A stretch of DNA of 64,000 nucleotides from Rhizobium sp. ASV8 (GTDB lineage Bacteria > Pseudomonadota > Alphaproteobacteria > Rhizobiales > Rhizobiaceae): the NCBI RefSeq assembly GCF_016429255.1, contig NZ_JAELUG010000013.1, positions 1 to 64,000 of the forward strand, written 5' to 3'. Numbering within the stretch: the first letter of the stretch is position 1; every line of letters begins with the position of its first letter. Shown here piece by piece: positions 45,282 through 55,541 of the stretch. A program made the position numbers and the translations under genes. Below the pieces are notes generated by a model, which ran no database searches, was not told where the DNA came from, and was given only the letters and a program-made list of their open reading frames with translations.

Positions 45282-46172
45282 ATGAGTATCGTCACAACAT
45301 CAACGGTCAGTTCCACTCCGATGATCAACAAGCGCGCGGTTGTCGACTGGATGGGCATTGCGCCCTTCCTGATCTTCGCGCTGCTGTTCTTGATTTTTCC
45401 AACGGTCTATCTCGTAGCCGGCGCCTTCCTGACACCGGACGGAAGCTTTACGCTCAAGAACATCACAGACCTGTTCACGCCGAAGATCATGAGCGCCTAC
45501 TTGATCAGTATCGAGATCTCGGTCGCTTCGGCGCTCGGCGGTGCGATCATCGGCTTCTATCTCGCTTGGGCACTCGTTCTGGGCGGCCTCCCGACCTGGG
45601 TCCGCCATGCGTTCCTGACTTTCTCAGGCGTTGCATCCAATTTCGCCGGCGTGCCGCTGGCCTTCTCGTTCATCGCGACGCTGGGCCGTCAGGGTCTGGT
45701 CACGATATTGCTCGCTCATTTCGGCTTCAAGCTCTACGACACCGGCTTCAATCTGCTGAGCTTTTTCGGCCTGACCATCACCTACATGTATTTCCAGATC
45801 CCGCTAATGGTGCTGATCATTACGCCGGCGCTCGATGGCATGAAGAAGGAATGGCGCGAAGCCGCCTCAATTCTGGGCGCAACCAACGGGCAATATTGGC
45901 GGATGGTCGCCCTGCCGATCCTGTGGCCCAGCCTGCTCGGCACGACGCTTTTGCTGTTTGCCAATTCGTTCGGCGCCATCGCGACGGCAATTGCGCTTAC
46001 CGGTAGCACGTTGAACATCGTCCCGATCGTGCTCTATGCACAGATCCGCGGCGACGTGCTGCATAATGCTAATCTGGGCTACGCGCTGGCGCTCGGCATG
46101 ATCGTCATCACCGGTATCTCGAACGTCATTTATATCTTGATGCGCATGCGCGCTGAACGGTGGCAGAAATGA
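45282..46172 (+). CDS. ABC transporter permease (first)
   Basis: 296-residue inner-membrane subunit with about six hydrophobic segments. The EAA loop EWREAASILGATNGQYWRMVALPILWPSL, which docks with the ATPase, is near residues 186-215. It belongs to the PotB/CysU-like (BPD_transp_1) type. The stop overlaps the ATG of the second permease by 4 bp. It partners with the preceding binding protein and the following ATPase to import one small solute, identity unknown. Confidence 0.9.
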   Translation: MSIVTTSTVSSTPMINKRAVVDWMGIAPFLIFALLFLIFPTVYLVAGAFLTPDGSFTLKNITDLFTPKIMSAYLISIEISVASALGGAIIGFYLAWALVLGGLPTWVRHAFLTFSGVASNFAGVPLAFSFIATLGRQGLVTILLAHFGFKLYDTGFNLLSFFGLTITYMYFQIPLMVLIITPALDGMKKEWREAASILGATNGQYWRMVALPILWPSLLGTTLLLFANSFGAIATAIALTGSTLNIVPIVLYAQIRGDVLHNANLGYALALGMIVITGISNVIYILMRMRAERWQK

Positions 46173-46957
46173 AGCTGCAAAAATTCTTCGCCTGGGTCGC
46201 CGTTGCCATCGGCCTCATCTACTTCCTGGTGCCGCTCATCGGTACGCTGGAGTTCTCGCTGCGCATGCGGCGCAACGCGTACAGCTTTGACGCCTATGCC
46301 TCCGTCTTTTCGGATTTCGGCTTCATAACGGCCTTTGGTTTCTCGATGTTGATGGCGCTTCTGACCATCATCTTCGGCATGCTGCTCGTTGTGCCCACGG
46401 CCTATTGGGTACGGCTGCGACTGCCGCAGCTTCGCCCTGTCGTGGAATTCATCACCCTGATGCCGCTGGTCATTCCCGCCATCGTCATCGTCTTCGGCTA
46501 TCTGCGTCTTTACAATTCTTCGTCGATCCTGCCGCTAACAGGCTATAATGCGACGACGAACATCCTGCTCGTCTGCTCCTACATTGTATTATCGTTGCCC
46601 TATATGTATCGTTCCGTCGATACGGCGATGCGTACCATCGATGTCGGCACGCTGACGGAGGCTGCCGAGAGCCTTGGTGCAAAATGGACAACCATCATGT
46701 TCAAATGCATCTTTCCAAATGTCATGAGCGGTGTGCTTTCCGGAGCGTTCATCACACTCGCGATCGTCATGGGCGAATTCACCATGGCGTCGCTGCTCAA
46801 TCGTCCGGCATTCGGGCCCTATATGCAGCTCATGGGCGCCAACAGAGCCTACGAGCCCTCCGCCCTGGCCATCATCGCACTTGCCGTTACCTGGCTCAGC
46901 ATGGGCCTGTTGCAGCTCGTTTCCCGTTTCTCAAAATCCGCTCCGATTAAGGCGTAA
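46169..46957 (+). CDS. ABC transporter permease (second)
   Basis: 262 residues from the ATG at 46169 that overlaps the first permease stop. About six membrane segments, PotC-like. The EAA motif TLTEAAESLGAKWTTIMFKCIFPNVMSG lies at about 156-183. It forms the translocation pore with the first permease. The ATPase gene begins 11 bp downstream. No unusual feature. Confidence 0.9.
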   Translation: MKLQKFFAWVAVAIGLIYFLVPLIGTLEFSLRMRRNAYSFDAYASVFSDFGFITAFGFSMLMALLTIIFGMLLVVPTAYWVRLRLPQLRPVVEFITLMPLVIPAIVIVFGYLRLYNSSSILPLTGYNATTNILLVCSYIVLSLPYMYRSVDTAMRTIDVGTLTEAAESLGAKWTTIMFKCIFPNVMSGVLSGAFITLAIVMGEFTMASLLNRPAFGPYMQLMGANRAYEPSALAIIALAVTWLSMGLLQLVSRFSKSAPIKA

Positions 46958-46968
46958 GGCTTCTCACC

Positions 46969-48030
46969 ATGGCTTTTCTCGAACTCACCCACATCAAGAA
47001 GTCCTTCGGCGACATCCAGGTCGTCCACGATTTCAACATGAAGATCGAAAAGGGGGAATTCGTTTCCTTCCTTGGGCCATCTGGTTGCGGCAAAACGACC
47101 GTGCTGCGGATGATCGCCGGCTTCGAAACCCCGACGGCCGGCACGCTGATGATCAACGGCAAGGATCAGCGGCCGTTGAAGCCAAACCAGCGCAATATCG
47201 GCATGGTGTTCCAAGCATATGCCCTCTTCCCGAACATGACGGTGCATGACAACGTCGCCTTCGGCCTCAAGGTCGCCGGCATGTCGAAGCCTGACATCGA
47301 CAAGCGTGTCAAGGAGATGCTTGCGCTCATCAAGCTCGATCACCTCGCCGCACGCTACCCCTATCAGATGTCCGGTGGTCAGCAGCAGCGCGTGGCGCTC
47401 GCCCGCGCCATCGCCGTCAAGCCGCAGGTCCTCCTGCTTGATGAGCCGCTCTCGGCGCTCGATGCCAAAATCCGCATCTCGCTGCGCGAGGAAATCCGCG
47501 CCATCCAGCAGCAGCTCGGCATCACCACTGTCTTCGTCACTCACGATCAGGAAGAGGCGCTATCGATATCGGACCGCATCGTCGTGATGAACGGCGGCCG
47601 CGCAGACCAGATCGGCACGCCGTTTGAGATCTACAACACGCCGGCCACCCGCTTCGTGGCCTCCTTCGTCGGCACATTGAACCTCATCGAAGGCAAGGTC
47701 ATCGATCCCGACAGCAACCGCATCATGATCGGCGACCAGGGCGTGACGCTGAAGCAGTCGGTGACGGCCTACAAGCCGGGCGATACCGTATCGCTTGCCC
47801 TGCGTCCGGAAGCTGGCTCGCTGGCGGAATCGGCCAAGGGCGACACGGCTCTCACCGGCGAGGTTTCATCGGCGCACTTCCTGGGTTCGGTCATCCGTAC
47901 CCGCATGAACGTCGCTGGCAACACGATTTCCTTCGACATGTTCAACAGCCCGGGCATGTTGCCTCCGAGCGTCGGCGAAAGGGTCACGTTGCGCTTCGCC
48001 TCCTCCGATCTGCTGGTCATCCAGGATTGA
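46969..48030 (+). CDS. ABC transporter ATP-binding subunit (PotA/UgpC-like)
   Basis: 353 residues: nucleotide-binding domain with Walker A GPSGCGKTT at about 38-46, signature SGGQQQRVALARA, Walker B LLLDEPLSALD, and a C-terminal TOBE regulatory domain (about 240-350). It powers the preceding permeases. TOBE-containing ATPases serve polyamine, iron, molybdate and sugar importers, so this does not settle the substrate. A terminator lies 46 bp after the stop, ending the RpiR-linked ABC unit. Confidence 0.92.
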   Translation: MAFLELTHIKKSFGDIQVVHDFNMKIEKGEFVSFLGPSGCGKTTVLRMIAGFETPTAGTLMINGKDQRPLKPNQRNIGMVFQAYALFPNMTVHDNVAFGLKVAGMSKPDIDKRVKEMLALIKLDHLAARYPYQMSGGQQQRVALARAIAVKPQVLLLDEPLSALDAKIRISLREEIRAIQQQLGITTVFVTHDQEEALSISDRIVVMNGGRADQIGTPFEIYNTPATRFVASFVGTLNLIEGKVIDPDSNRIMIGDQGVTLKQSVTAYKPGDTVSLALRPEAGSLAESAKGDTALTGEVSSAHFLGSVIRTRMNVAGNTISFDMFNSPGMLPPSVGERVTLRFASSDLLVIQD

Positions 48031-48075
48031 GAGGCCGCCCCGTCTGACGGGGGCAACTTTGGAAAAATAATCGCG

Positions 48076-48103
48076 AACGCCGGCTCAAAAGGCCGGCGTT
48101 TTT
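48076..48103 (+). terminator. Terminator of the ABC operon
   Basis: 9-bp stem AACGCCGGC/GCCGGCGTT with a 7-nt loop followed by a T-run. Confidence 0.88.
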
Positions 48104-48142
48104 CTTTGATTTCCCTGCCGAAATGCATTTATAGTCCACGCG

Positions 48143-48283
48143 TTCTCAGGGCGGGGTGCAATTCCCCACCGGCGGTATGGGGATTTTCCCCGAGCCCGCG
48201 AGCGCCTTCCAAGTTTTCGGAAGGGTCAGCAGATCCGGTGAGAGGCCGGAGCCGACGGTATAGTCCGGATGGAAGAGAGCAAG
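48143..48283 (+). promoter_or_regulatory. FMN riboswitch (RFN element)
   Basis: Conserved RFN blocks appear in order: TCAGGGCGGGGTG, ATTCCCCACCGGCGGT, AGCCCGCGAGCG, GGTCAGCAGATCCGGTGAGA, GCCGGAGCCGACGGT, TAGTCCGGATGGAAGAGAG. It binds FMN and lowers expression of the ribH gene that starts 91 bp later. A stem at 48290-48314 (CACCCCCTC with GAGGGGTG) is the likely expression platform; without a T-run it may act by folding rather than classical termination. Confidence 0.95.
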
Positions 48284-48362
48284 CAGTGTCACCCCCTCCT
48301 CCGCGCGAGGGGTGCCGTGATTCTGCGTGTTCGCCCAAGGGATAATTGACAACAACCCTTGA

Positions 48363-48851
<489 letters not shown>

Positions 48852-49005
48852 GCCATCATGGTGGAGGCGCGGCGCAAGCCCGCCTCCATCTCTGGAAGCG
48901 CGTCGCGCAAAAATGCGCAGCAACTTCAGCCCAAAATTGCGAGAAGCAGGTAGAAGGACCGTCGGCGCTTCCGTAAAATTAAGGTCGTTCCAAAGGGAGG
49001 AAATA

Positions 49006-49356
49006 GTGACAGTTCTACGCATCATCCCCAACCTGCCGGCAGCCGATCCCGCCAGCGCTCGCCTTTTCTACAACGAGCTGCTCGGGCTTGACGTCGTGAT
49101 GGATCATGGCTGGATCCTCACCTTCGCGTCGGCAGCGGCAACGGTTCCGCAGATCAGCGTCGCCAGCGAAGGTGGTTCGGGAACGATCGTCCCTGATCTC
49201 TCGATCGAAGTCGATGATGTCGATACGCTCTATCAGCGCGCCACATCGATGGGCTTCGGCATATTGTATGACCTGACGGACGAGCCTTGGGGCGTTCGGC
49301 GTTTCTATGTCCGAGACCCGTTTGGGAAGATCGTCAACATCCTCTCACACCGCTGA
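49006..49356 (+). CDS. VOC family protein (glyoxalase/bleomycin-resistance fold)
   Basis: 116 residues from a GTG at 49006, preceded by GGGAGG; the open frame upstream to 48913 has no support. The single VOC module shows SARLFYNELLGLDVVMDHGWILTF and WGVRRFYVRDPFGKIVNILSH. The family covers dioxygenases, glyoxalase I and antibiotic-binding proteins; nothing here selects among them. Convergent with a GntR gene, 5 bp between stops, with no visible terminator. Confidence 0.8.
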   Translation: MTVLRIIPNLPAADPASARLFYNELLGLDVVMDHGWILTFASAAATVPQISVASEGGSGTIVPDLSIEVDDVDTLYQRATSMGFGILYDLTDEPWGVRRFYVRDPFGKIVNILSHR

Positions 49357-49361
49357 ACCCG

Positions 49362-50090
49362 TTATCTGAGTTCAGCATTGAATATGACGCGATCCGCTGA
49401 CCACATCGATTCAGCAAAGGCGATCGGTACGCCGCCTGTGTCGACGTCGACCTTGCGCGTGATAAGCAGCGGAACAGACTTCGGCTGCCTTAGCAACCTT
49501 GCCTCCTCTGCGGAGGGCATACGCGCCTCGATCTCGGTGGACAGCCGCTCGTAATCGGTAATGCCGTAGCTCGCCAGCGCCGCTGATATCGTCGGATGCA
49601 GCAATCGAGCCTTGTCGAAATCGGGAAAACGCTGCGAGGGATAATAAGTATCGCCGAGCTCAACCGGAACGCCGTCCGCCGTCATGATGCCTCGGCGATG
49701 GATGACCGGTAGGCCCAACTCGATCCTCAGCTGAGCCGCCACCCACTCTGTCGCCGGCACGATTTCATGGATCAGCAATTCACCACCCGGCTCGAAGCCC
49801 TGCTCGATCAGGTTCTTGTGAAAACGCGTGTGCTTAGACAACGTGTAGTCAAGCACGCCCCTGTGGACGAAGGTGCCCCGGCCTTGCTCGGCCCGCACTA
49901 ACCCGCGCTGCTCCAAATGGCCCAGCGCCTGGCGCACTGTGAAACGGCTGACGCCGAAGCGCTGCATCAACTCGGGCTCCGTCGGCAATTTCTCGCCGGC
50001 GGAGAGAACCCCGGCAGCAATATCAGCCGCCAGGATCTCACCAATCTGATGCCAGAGGGCGCTGCCGCTCTTGCGATCGATAACTTCCAT
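49362..50090 (-). CDS. GntR family regulator, HutC/PhnF-like
   Basis: 242 residues: N-terminal GntR winged helix (about 12-75, LPTEPELMQRFGVSRFTVRQALGHLEQRGLVRAEQGRGTFV) and a C-terminal UTRA ligand-binding domain (about 95-235). PhnF of the phosphonate pathway is a close architectural relative, but no phn genes are in sight. It starts 1 bp after the stop of a methyltransferase gene, so they form one transcript, and it may regulate that unit. The inducer is unknown. Confidence 0.85.
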   Translation of the reverse strand: MEVIDRKSGSALWHQIGEILAADIAAGVLSAGEKLPTEPELMQRFGVSRFTVRQALGHLEQRGLVRAEQGRGTFVHRGVLDYTLSKHTRFHKNLIEQGFEPGGELLIHEIVPATEWVAAQLRIELGLPVIHRRGIMTADGVPVELGDTYYPSQRFPDFDKARLLHPTISAALASYGITDYERLSTEIEARMPSAEEARLLRQPKSVPLLITRKVDVDTGGVPIAFAESMWSADRVIFNAELR

Positions 50091-50091
50091 C

Positions 50092-50778
50092 TCAAACCCG
50101 CTTTTCGAGGCGAAACAGAAGCTTATATTCTGCCGGATAGCTCAGCGCGTCGAGAATGCTCGGATAATATTTCCGATCCTTCGTCGCGCGCACGAAACCG
50201 TCATAGCCAAACCGCTTGACGGAGACCTCGAAACCAGCCGCCGTAAACGCCTCGATATAGTCCTGCGGAGAGCGATCCTGCACCGGCGCGTTGCTGTTGT
50301 TGCCGATAAGTTCCAACCATTTCGGCCAGAGAGGCATTTCGTTGTGACAGCCGGTGACGGCATAGTAGACGCCGCCGTTGCGCATCACGTTGAACATCTC
50401 TTCGGCATGCCGTCTCAACTCCGGCAGCAGATAGACGACCTCGTAGCTGAATGCCACATCGAAGCTGTCGGCAAACGGCGTCAGGTCCGTCGTGACATGA
50501 AACTGAAGCGGCATATTGCCGACAGCCGCAATGGCAGCGGCGACGGACTCCGAAGCGATATCGATACCGACGCCCCGGCGGAACGGCCGCATCGCATGGA
50601 GGAGCCGCAAGAAACCGCCGCGATTGCAGCCGAAATCCAGGATTGTCTTCGACGAAAAATCCCGCTCCGGCACGGTCTCGATGAAATGCCGCCAATAGGG
50701 GCTATGCGATTCCGCCATCGCGATATCGCCCTGCGGTTCGACATGCCATGTTGCGTAAGTGGATACTGCATTTGTCAT
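50092..50778 (-). CDS. Class I SAM-dependent methyltransferase
   Basis: 228 residues. Motif I ILDFGCNRGGFLRLLHAM is at about 46-63, then acidic motif II VGIDIASESV and motif IV-like FDVAFSYEVVYLLPEL. The segment IGNNSNAPVQDRSPQDYIEAFTAAGFEV is a usual C-terminal cap. The substrate cannot be predicted. It is the promoter-proximal gene of a two-gene unit with the GntR regulator (1 bp gap). VOC and tautomerase genes lie upstream on the same strand. Confidence 0.82.
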   Translation of the reverse strand: MTNAVSTYATWHVEPQGDIAMAESHSPYWRHFIETVPERDFSSKTILDFGCNRGGFLRLLHAMRPFRRGVGIDIASESVAAAIAAVGNMPLQFHVTTDLTPFADSFDVAFSYEVVYLLPELRRHAEEMFNVMRNGGVYYAVTGCHNEMPLWPKWLELIGNNSNAPVQDRSPQDYIEAFTAAGFEVSVKRFGYDGFVRATKDRKYYPSILDALSYPAEYKLLFRLEKRV

Positions 50779-50863
50779 GATACGCGCTCGCTGTTGGAGT
50801 GAACCGGGATTTGATAGCGCGGCTCCATGACAACCTTATGAATTCGTCCGGACGACTGGACTA

Positions 50864-51307
50864 TTACAGTTGCAGTCCTTCGCCAAACGGGGTGTCCTCT
50901 GTCCCGCTCTCCTGGCACGCGCAGTCCAGCATCCATTGCACACCAAACCGATCCGTCAGTTTACCGTAGTAGCTACCCCAGGGCTGAACGGCGAGTAGCG
51001 TCGTCACGCTTCCCCCCTCGGCCAATCTGGCGAAAATCCTGTCGGTGCTCGCGCGATCATCCATGACAAGCATATGCGCGGAACCGCGCATCGGTTCGGC
51101 ATCGTGATTGTCAGACGCGAAGAATAACACGCCTGGCCCCTCGAAGCGTGCATGCATCACCCTGCCCCGCATCGCTTCATCGGCAACGGGTATTCCATCC
51201 GCACCGTGACGGACCAGCAGGGTGACGCGTCCGAGTTCACAAGCGGTATAGAAGGCAAGCGCCTCCTCGCAATGGATCGTGAAAAACAGATAGTTTGCGA
51301 GTTGCAC
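50864..51307 (-). CDS. VOC family protein, PhnB-like
   Basis: 147 residues resembling the PhnB/YjdN branch of the VOC superfamily (MQLANYLFFTIHCEEALAFYTACELG near the start; GGSVTTLLAVQPWGSYYGKLTDRFGVQWMLDC near the end). PhnB-like proteins lack known enzymatic activity in many cases. The ATG at 51307 is preceded by GGGAGG. It follows the tautomerase gene after 80 bp on the same strand and may be part of the TetR-controlled set. Function open. Confidence 0.83.
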   Translation of the reverse strand: MQLANYLFFTIHCEEALAFYTACELGRVTLLVRHGADGIPVADEAMRGRVMHARFEGPGVLFFASDNHDAEPMRGSAHMLVMDDRASTDRIFARLAEGGSVTTLLAVQPWGSYYGKLTDRFGVQWMLDCACQESGTEDTPFGEGLQL

Positions 51308-51387
51308 GTCTTGCCTCCCATTTTAACGCTACCAAGGGTGGCTTACGCTCACCCAGTGAGCTTCACGCTCGTGGCAGCGAGTATCCA

Positions 51388-51813
51388 TCAGGCCAATGCG
51401 GAATTCTGAATGGCACCCACCAGATCCGCATTACTATAGCTCTGCCCTGCAATGCCCCATGCACCCTCCGGCGCATAGACGATATTCGACCAGATATGCT
51501 CGCGCTTGATCTGGCCTTCCGCAGCCTGCTCGACAACATCGGTTGCCTTCTCGATGAAGGCCCGCTTGGCTTCCTCGGTCGCAAGTGCAATTTCGGGCAG
51601 CTTGAGTTCGACAAAGGCAGCTGCGATGGGCTTTCCGGCGGCCAGCACATGGTTCGCCGGCAGCACGTTGATCGAGCCGATGACATTTTCAGTCATAAAA
51701 GCGTTCCCGGTCAGACCGGCAACATCGAGCACTGCATCGGTCAAGCCGGCGAAAGCACGCGCCTGCGCCTCGGACGAGAGCAATCCTTCGGGTATGGTAA
51801 GCGTAATGGGCAT
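51388..51813 (-). CDS. Tautomerase superfamily protein
   Basis: 141 residues beginning MPITLTIPEG, so Pro2 becomes the N-terminal catalytic proline after Met removal. At twice the 4-oxalocrotonate tautomerase length it probably contains two beta-alpha-beta units (about 1-65 and 70-130), like other fused tautomerases. The substrate is unknown; the family includes dehalogenases and decarboxylases. It is divergent from a TetR gene (120 bp apart) with repeated CTCTNTATGCA sites between them, suggesting TetR control, perhaps for detoxification of a reactive compound. Confidence 0.83.
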   Translation of the reverse strand: MPITLTIPEGLLSSEAQARAFAGLTDAVLDVAGLTGNAFMTENVIGSINVLPANHVLAAGKPIAAAFVELKLPEIALATEEAKRAFIEKATDVVEQAAEGQIKREHIWSNIVYAPEGAWGIAGQSYSNADLVGAIQNSALA

Positions 51814-51862
51814 GGGACATCTCCTTGTTGAACCTGTGGCAACAGTTGATATATACCGTTTG

Positions 51863-51909
51863 CTCTTTATGCATACACACCGATCACTCTCTATGCAAGC
51901 GATAAAGAG
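51863..51909. promoter_or_regulatory. Putative TetR operator cluster
   Basis: CTCTTTATGCA at 51863-51873 and CTCTCTATGCA at 51887-51897 are direct repeats; the second pairs with an inverted CTCTTTAT at 51902-51909 to make a 23-bp imperfect palindrome. It sits between the divergent tautomerase and TetR genes. Confidence 0.55.
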
Positions 51910-51933
51910 AGATCACTCTCAATGGAGTTCGCA

Positions 51934-52545
51934 ATGCGCTATAGCGCCGAACATAAGCAAGAGACCCGGACACGGGTCATCGCCGCGGCCGGACAGGTCT
52001 TCAGACAAGAGGGATATGGCGGTGCGGGGATCGATGCCCTGACGAAGGCTGCCGGCGTTACCAACGGCGCCTTTTACGGGCACTTCAAATCGAAGGGCGA
52101 GGCATTCCGCACCGCAGTGGTGGAAGGCCTTGAAGAGCTTCGTCAGGGAGTTGCTGGGTTCATCCAGAGGCAGCCGAAGGACTGGTTGAAAAGCTTCGCC
52201 AGCTTTTATCTTGGCTACAAGCGCACCTGCGAACTCGGCGATAGCTGCACCCTGCCCAGCCTCTCTCCGGACGTCATGCGCGCAGACGATGAAACGCGGA
52301 ACGCCTACACGCAGGAGCTCAAAAAGCTTATCGCGGACGTCGGGGCAGGCCTGCCGGAAAGCACCGGATCCGGCCTGAGCGACATGGCGCCGGAAGACAG
52401 AGCGATCGTTCTGCTGTCCTTGTTGAGCGGTGGCGTGACGCTTGCCCGTGCCGTTTCCGATCCGGTTCTCTCGGCGCGCATCGCCGAGATCATCGAACAG
52501 GCCGCGCTGATATCAGGCGGCCTGTCAAATACTCGCGATGAGTAG
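51934..52545 (+). CDS. TetR family transcriptional regulator
   Basis: 203 residues from the ATG at 51934, which follows GGAG by 6 nt; an ATG four codons earlier lacks spacing. N-terminal TetR helix-turn-helix (about 12-58, RVIAAAGQVFRQEGYGGAGIDALTKAAGVTNGAFYGHFKSKGEAF), then a variable helical ligand-binding domain with CELGDSCTLPSLSPDV, a cysteine pair that could sense electrophiles. Divergent from the tautomerase gene, and most likely its autoregulated repressor. Confidence 0.88.
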   Translation: MRYSAEHKQETRTRVIAAAGQVFRQEGYGGAGIDALTKAAGVTNGAFYGHFKSKGEAFRTAVVEGLEELRQGVAGFIQRQPKDWLKSFASFYLGYKRTCELGDSCTLPSLSPDVMRADDETRNAYTQELKKLIADVGAGLPESTGSGLSDMAPEDRAIVLLSLLSGGVTLARAVSDPVLSARIAEIIEQAALISGGLSNTRDE

Positions 52546-52611
52546 TTAGCTCGAATCTCGCGCGTGAAGGACAAAGGCAAGCTCTCGCCTCGCCTTTCTC
52601 ACCGCAATGAT

Positions 52612-53616
<1,005 letters not shown>

Positions 53617-53628
53617 AGACTCTTATCC

Positions 53629-54693
53629 TTACAAATAAACGGGCTTGCCGGTGCGCACGCTCTCGTCGGCGGCGAGGCAGATGCGCAGCGATTGAACGGC
53701 ATCGTCCATATGACGATTAAGATCGATGTTTTCCCGAATGGCTTTCAGCAAGAAGGCCTGCTCGAAATTGCAAAGCTCCTGGTGGCCTGGTTCGCCATCC
53801 ATGTGCAGATCCTGATCGGGCCGGATGAACTGTCCGTTCGGCCCCGTCTCCGCGCTATGCAGCCTGATGACCGAGGTTTTCGTGTGCATGTCGATGTCGT
53901 CGGATTTGGCGTTCTGATCCATGGCGATTGAGACCGAACCGTTCGGCGACATCACGTCCTTCACAAAGAAAGCCGTCTCCGAAATCATCGGACCCCAGCC
54001 GGCTTCGTACCAACCGACAGAGCCGTCCTCGAAGATCACCTGCAGATGGCCATAGTTATACATGTCCGTCTTCACGTCATTCGACAGCCGAAGACCCATG
54101 CCGCGCACCTCGACCGGCTTGGCGTCGGTGATCTGGCACATGACGTCGACATAATGCACGCCGCAATCGACGATCGGCGACATTGTGCGCAATATCGCCT
54201 TATGCGTCTCCCAGGTCGGGCCGCTCGACTGCTGATTGAGGTTCATGCGGAAGACATAGGGACCGCCGAGTTTGCGCGCTTCGGCAATCAGCCGCATCCA
54301 CGAGGGATGGTGGCGCAGGATATAGCCGATAACCAGCTTCTTGCCCGCCTTCTTTGCAGCGGCGACGACGCGCTCCGCATCTTCGACCGTCGTTGCCAGC
54401 GGCTTTTCGACGAAGACATGACAACCCGCTTCGAACGCCTTCACCGCAAAATCGGCATGGCTGTCGGAATAGGTATTGATCGAGCAGGCGTCTGGTTTCA
54501 GCTCGCTCAAAGCTGCCTCGAAATCCGAGTAGAGCGCATATCCCTGCAACTCCTCGGGAAGCTCCCGCTTGGATCGATTGACGAGGCCCACGATCTCAAA
54601 ACCCGGATTGTTGTGATAAGCGAGCGCATGGCTGCGGCCCATGTTGCCAAGGCCGGCAACGAGAACGCGGATAGGCTTGTCTGATGTGCTCAC
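53629..54693 (-). CDS. Gfo/Idh/MocA family oxidoreductase
   Basis: 354 residues. Rossmann motif AGLGNMGRSHA at about 12-22, NAD(P)-linked catalytic-region motif EKPLATTVEDAERV, then a C-terminal substrate domain. The family oxidises or reduces sugars or inositols with NAD(P). It lies inside an ABC importer operon and overlaps the permease gene by 4 bp, so it probably acts on the imported sugar. Substrate not known. Confidence 0.88.
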   Translation of the reverse strand: MSTSDKPIRVLVAGLGNMGRSHALAYHNNPGFEIVGLVNRSKRELPEELQGYALYSDFEAALSELKPDACSINTYSDSHADFAVKAFEAGCHVFVEKPLATTVEDAERVVAAAKKAGKKLVIGYILRHHPSWMRLIAEARKLGGPYVFRMNLNQQSSGPTWETHKAILRTMSPIVDCGVHYVDVMCQITDAKPVEVRGMGLRLSNDVKTDMYNYGHLQVIFEDGSVGWYEAGWGPMISETAFFVKDVMSPNGSVSIAMDQNAKSDDIDMHTKTSVIRLHSAETGPNGQFIRPDQDLHMDGEPGHQELCNFEQAFLLKAIRENIDLNRHMDDAVQSLRICLAADESVRTGKPVYL

Positions 54694-55529
54694 TTGACTG
54701 CTCCGGAAGTAATGCCGCGAATGAGTTGGCGCGAAAAGATAACGTAGAGGACGAGGATCGGTAGGATGGCGAGCGTCAGCGCCGCCAGCACCGCGTTCCA
54801 GTTGGTGACAAACTGGCCGATGAAGATTTGCGAACCGAGCGTCACGGTCTTCGTTGCTTCGCTCGGCGCCAGGATCAGCGGGAACCAGAGGTCGTTCCAG
54901 ATCGGGATCATGGTGAAGACGGCAACGGTGGCCATTGCCGGACGAACCAGCGGCAGGACCAGGCGGAAGAAAATGGCATATTCGCTAAGACCATCGATGC
55001 GGCCGGCATTTTTCAGGTCGCCGGACACGGTCCGCATGAATTCGGAGAGAATGAAGATCGCCAGCGGCAGACCCTGCGCAGTATAGACGAGGATCAGCGC
55101 CGTAAGCGTGTTGACGAGGCCGGCCGCGACCATGCCTTGCAGGATGGCCACCGTACCCAGCCGGATCGGGATCATGATGCCGATCGCCATATAGAGACCT
55201 GTCACCGTATTGCCGCGGAACCGATATTCCGACAATGCGAAAGCAGCCATGGCGCCGAACAGCAGGGTGAAGATGATCGAGACGATCGTCACGATGAAGC
55301 TGTTCTGGAAGTAGGTGAGAAAATCCCCCTGCTTCAGAACGGTGTCGTAGCCGATCATGCTGAAGGAAGATGGCGTTGGAATGCTCAAGGGCGCACGGAA
55401 GATCGATGCGCGATCCTTGAACGAGTTGATAACGGTCAGGAACACCGGAAAGATTGCAACCAGCGTATAGGCGATGAGTGCCAGATGCACGAAACCGGTG
55501 CGGATAGGGGAAGTGCGGGCCTTGGACAT
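54690..55529 (-). CDS. Carbohydrate ABC transporter permease (MalG-like)
   Basis: 279 residues with six membrane segments. The EAA docking loop LKNAGRIDGLSEYAIFFRLVLPLVRPAMA lies at about 170-198. Placement after a second permease and before the oxidoreductase fits CUT1 sugar importers. The ATG at 55529 is 12 bp from the first permease stop; a 4-bp overlap joins the next gene. Confidence 0.92.
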   Translation of the reverse strand: MSKARTSPIRTGFVHLALIAYTLVAIFPVFLTVINSFKDRASIFRAPLSIPTPSSFSMIGYDTVLKQGDFLTYFQNSFIVTIVSIIFTLLFGAMAAFALSEYRFRGNTVTGLYMAIGIMIPIRLGTVAILQGMVAAGLVNTLTALILVYTAQGLPLAIFILSEFMRTVSGDLKNAGRIDGLSEYAIFFRLVLPLVRPAMATVAVFTMIPIWNDLWFPLILAPSEATKTVTLGSQIFIGQFVTNWNAVLAALTLAILPILVLYVIFSRQLIRGITSGAVK

Positions 55530-55541
55530 GGTCGCCTCTCC

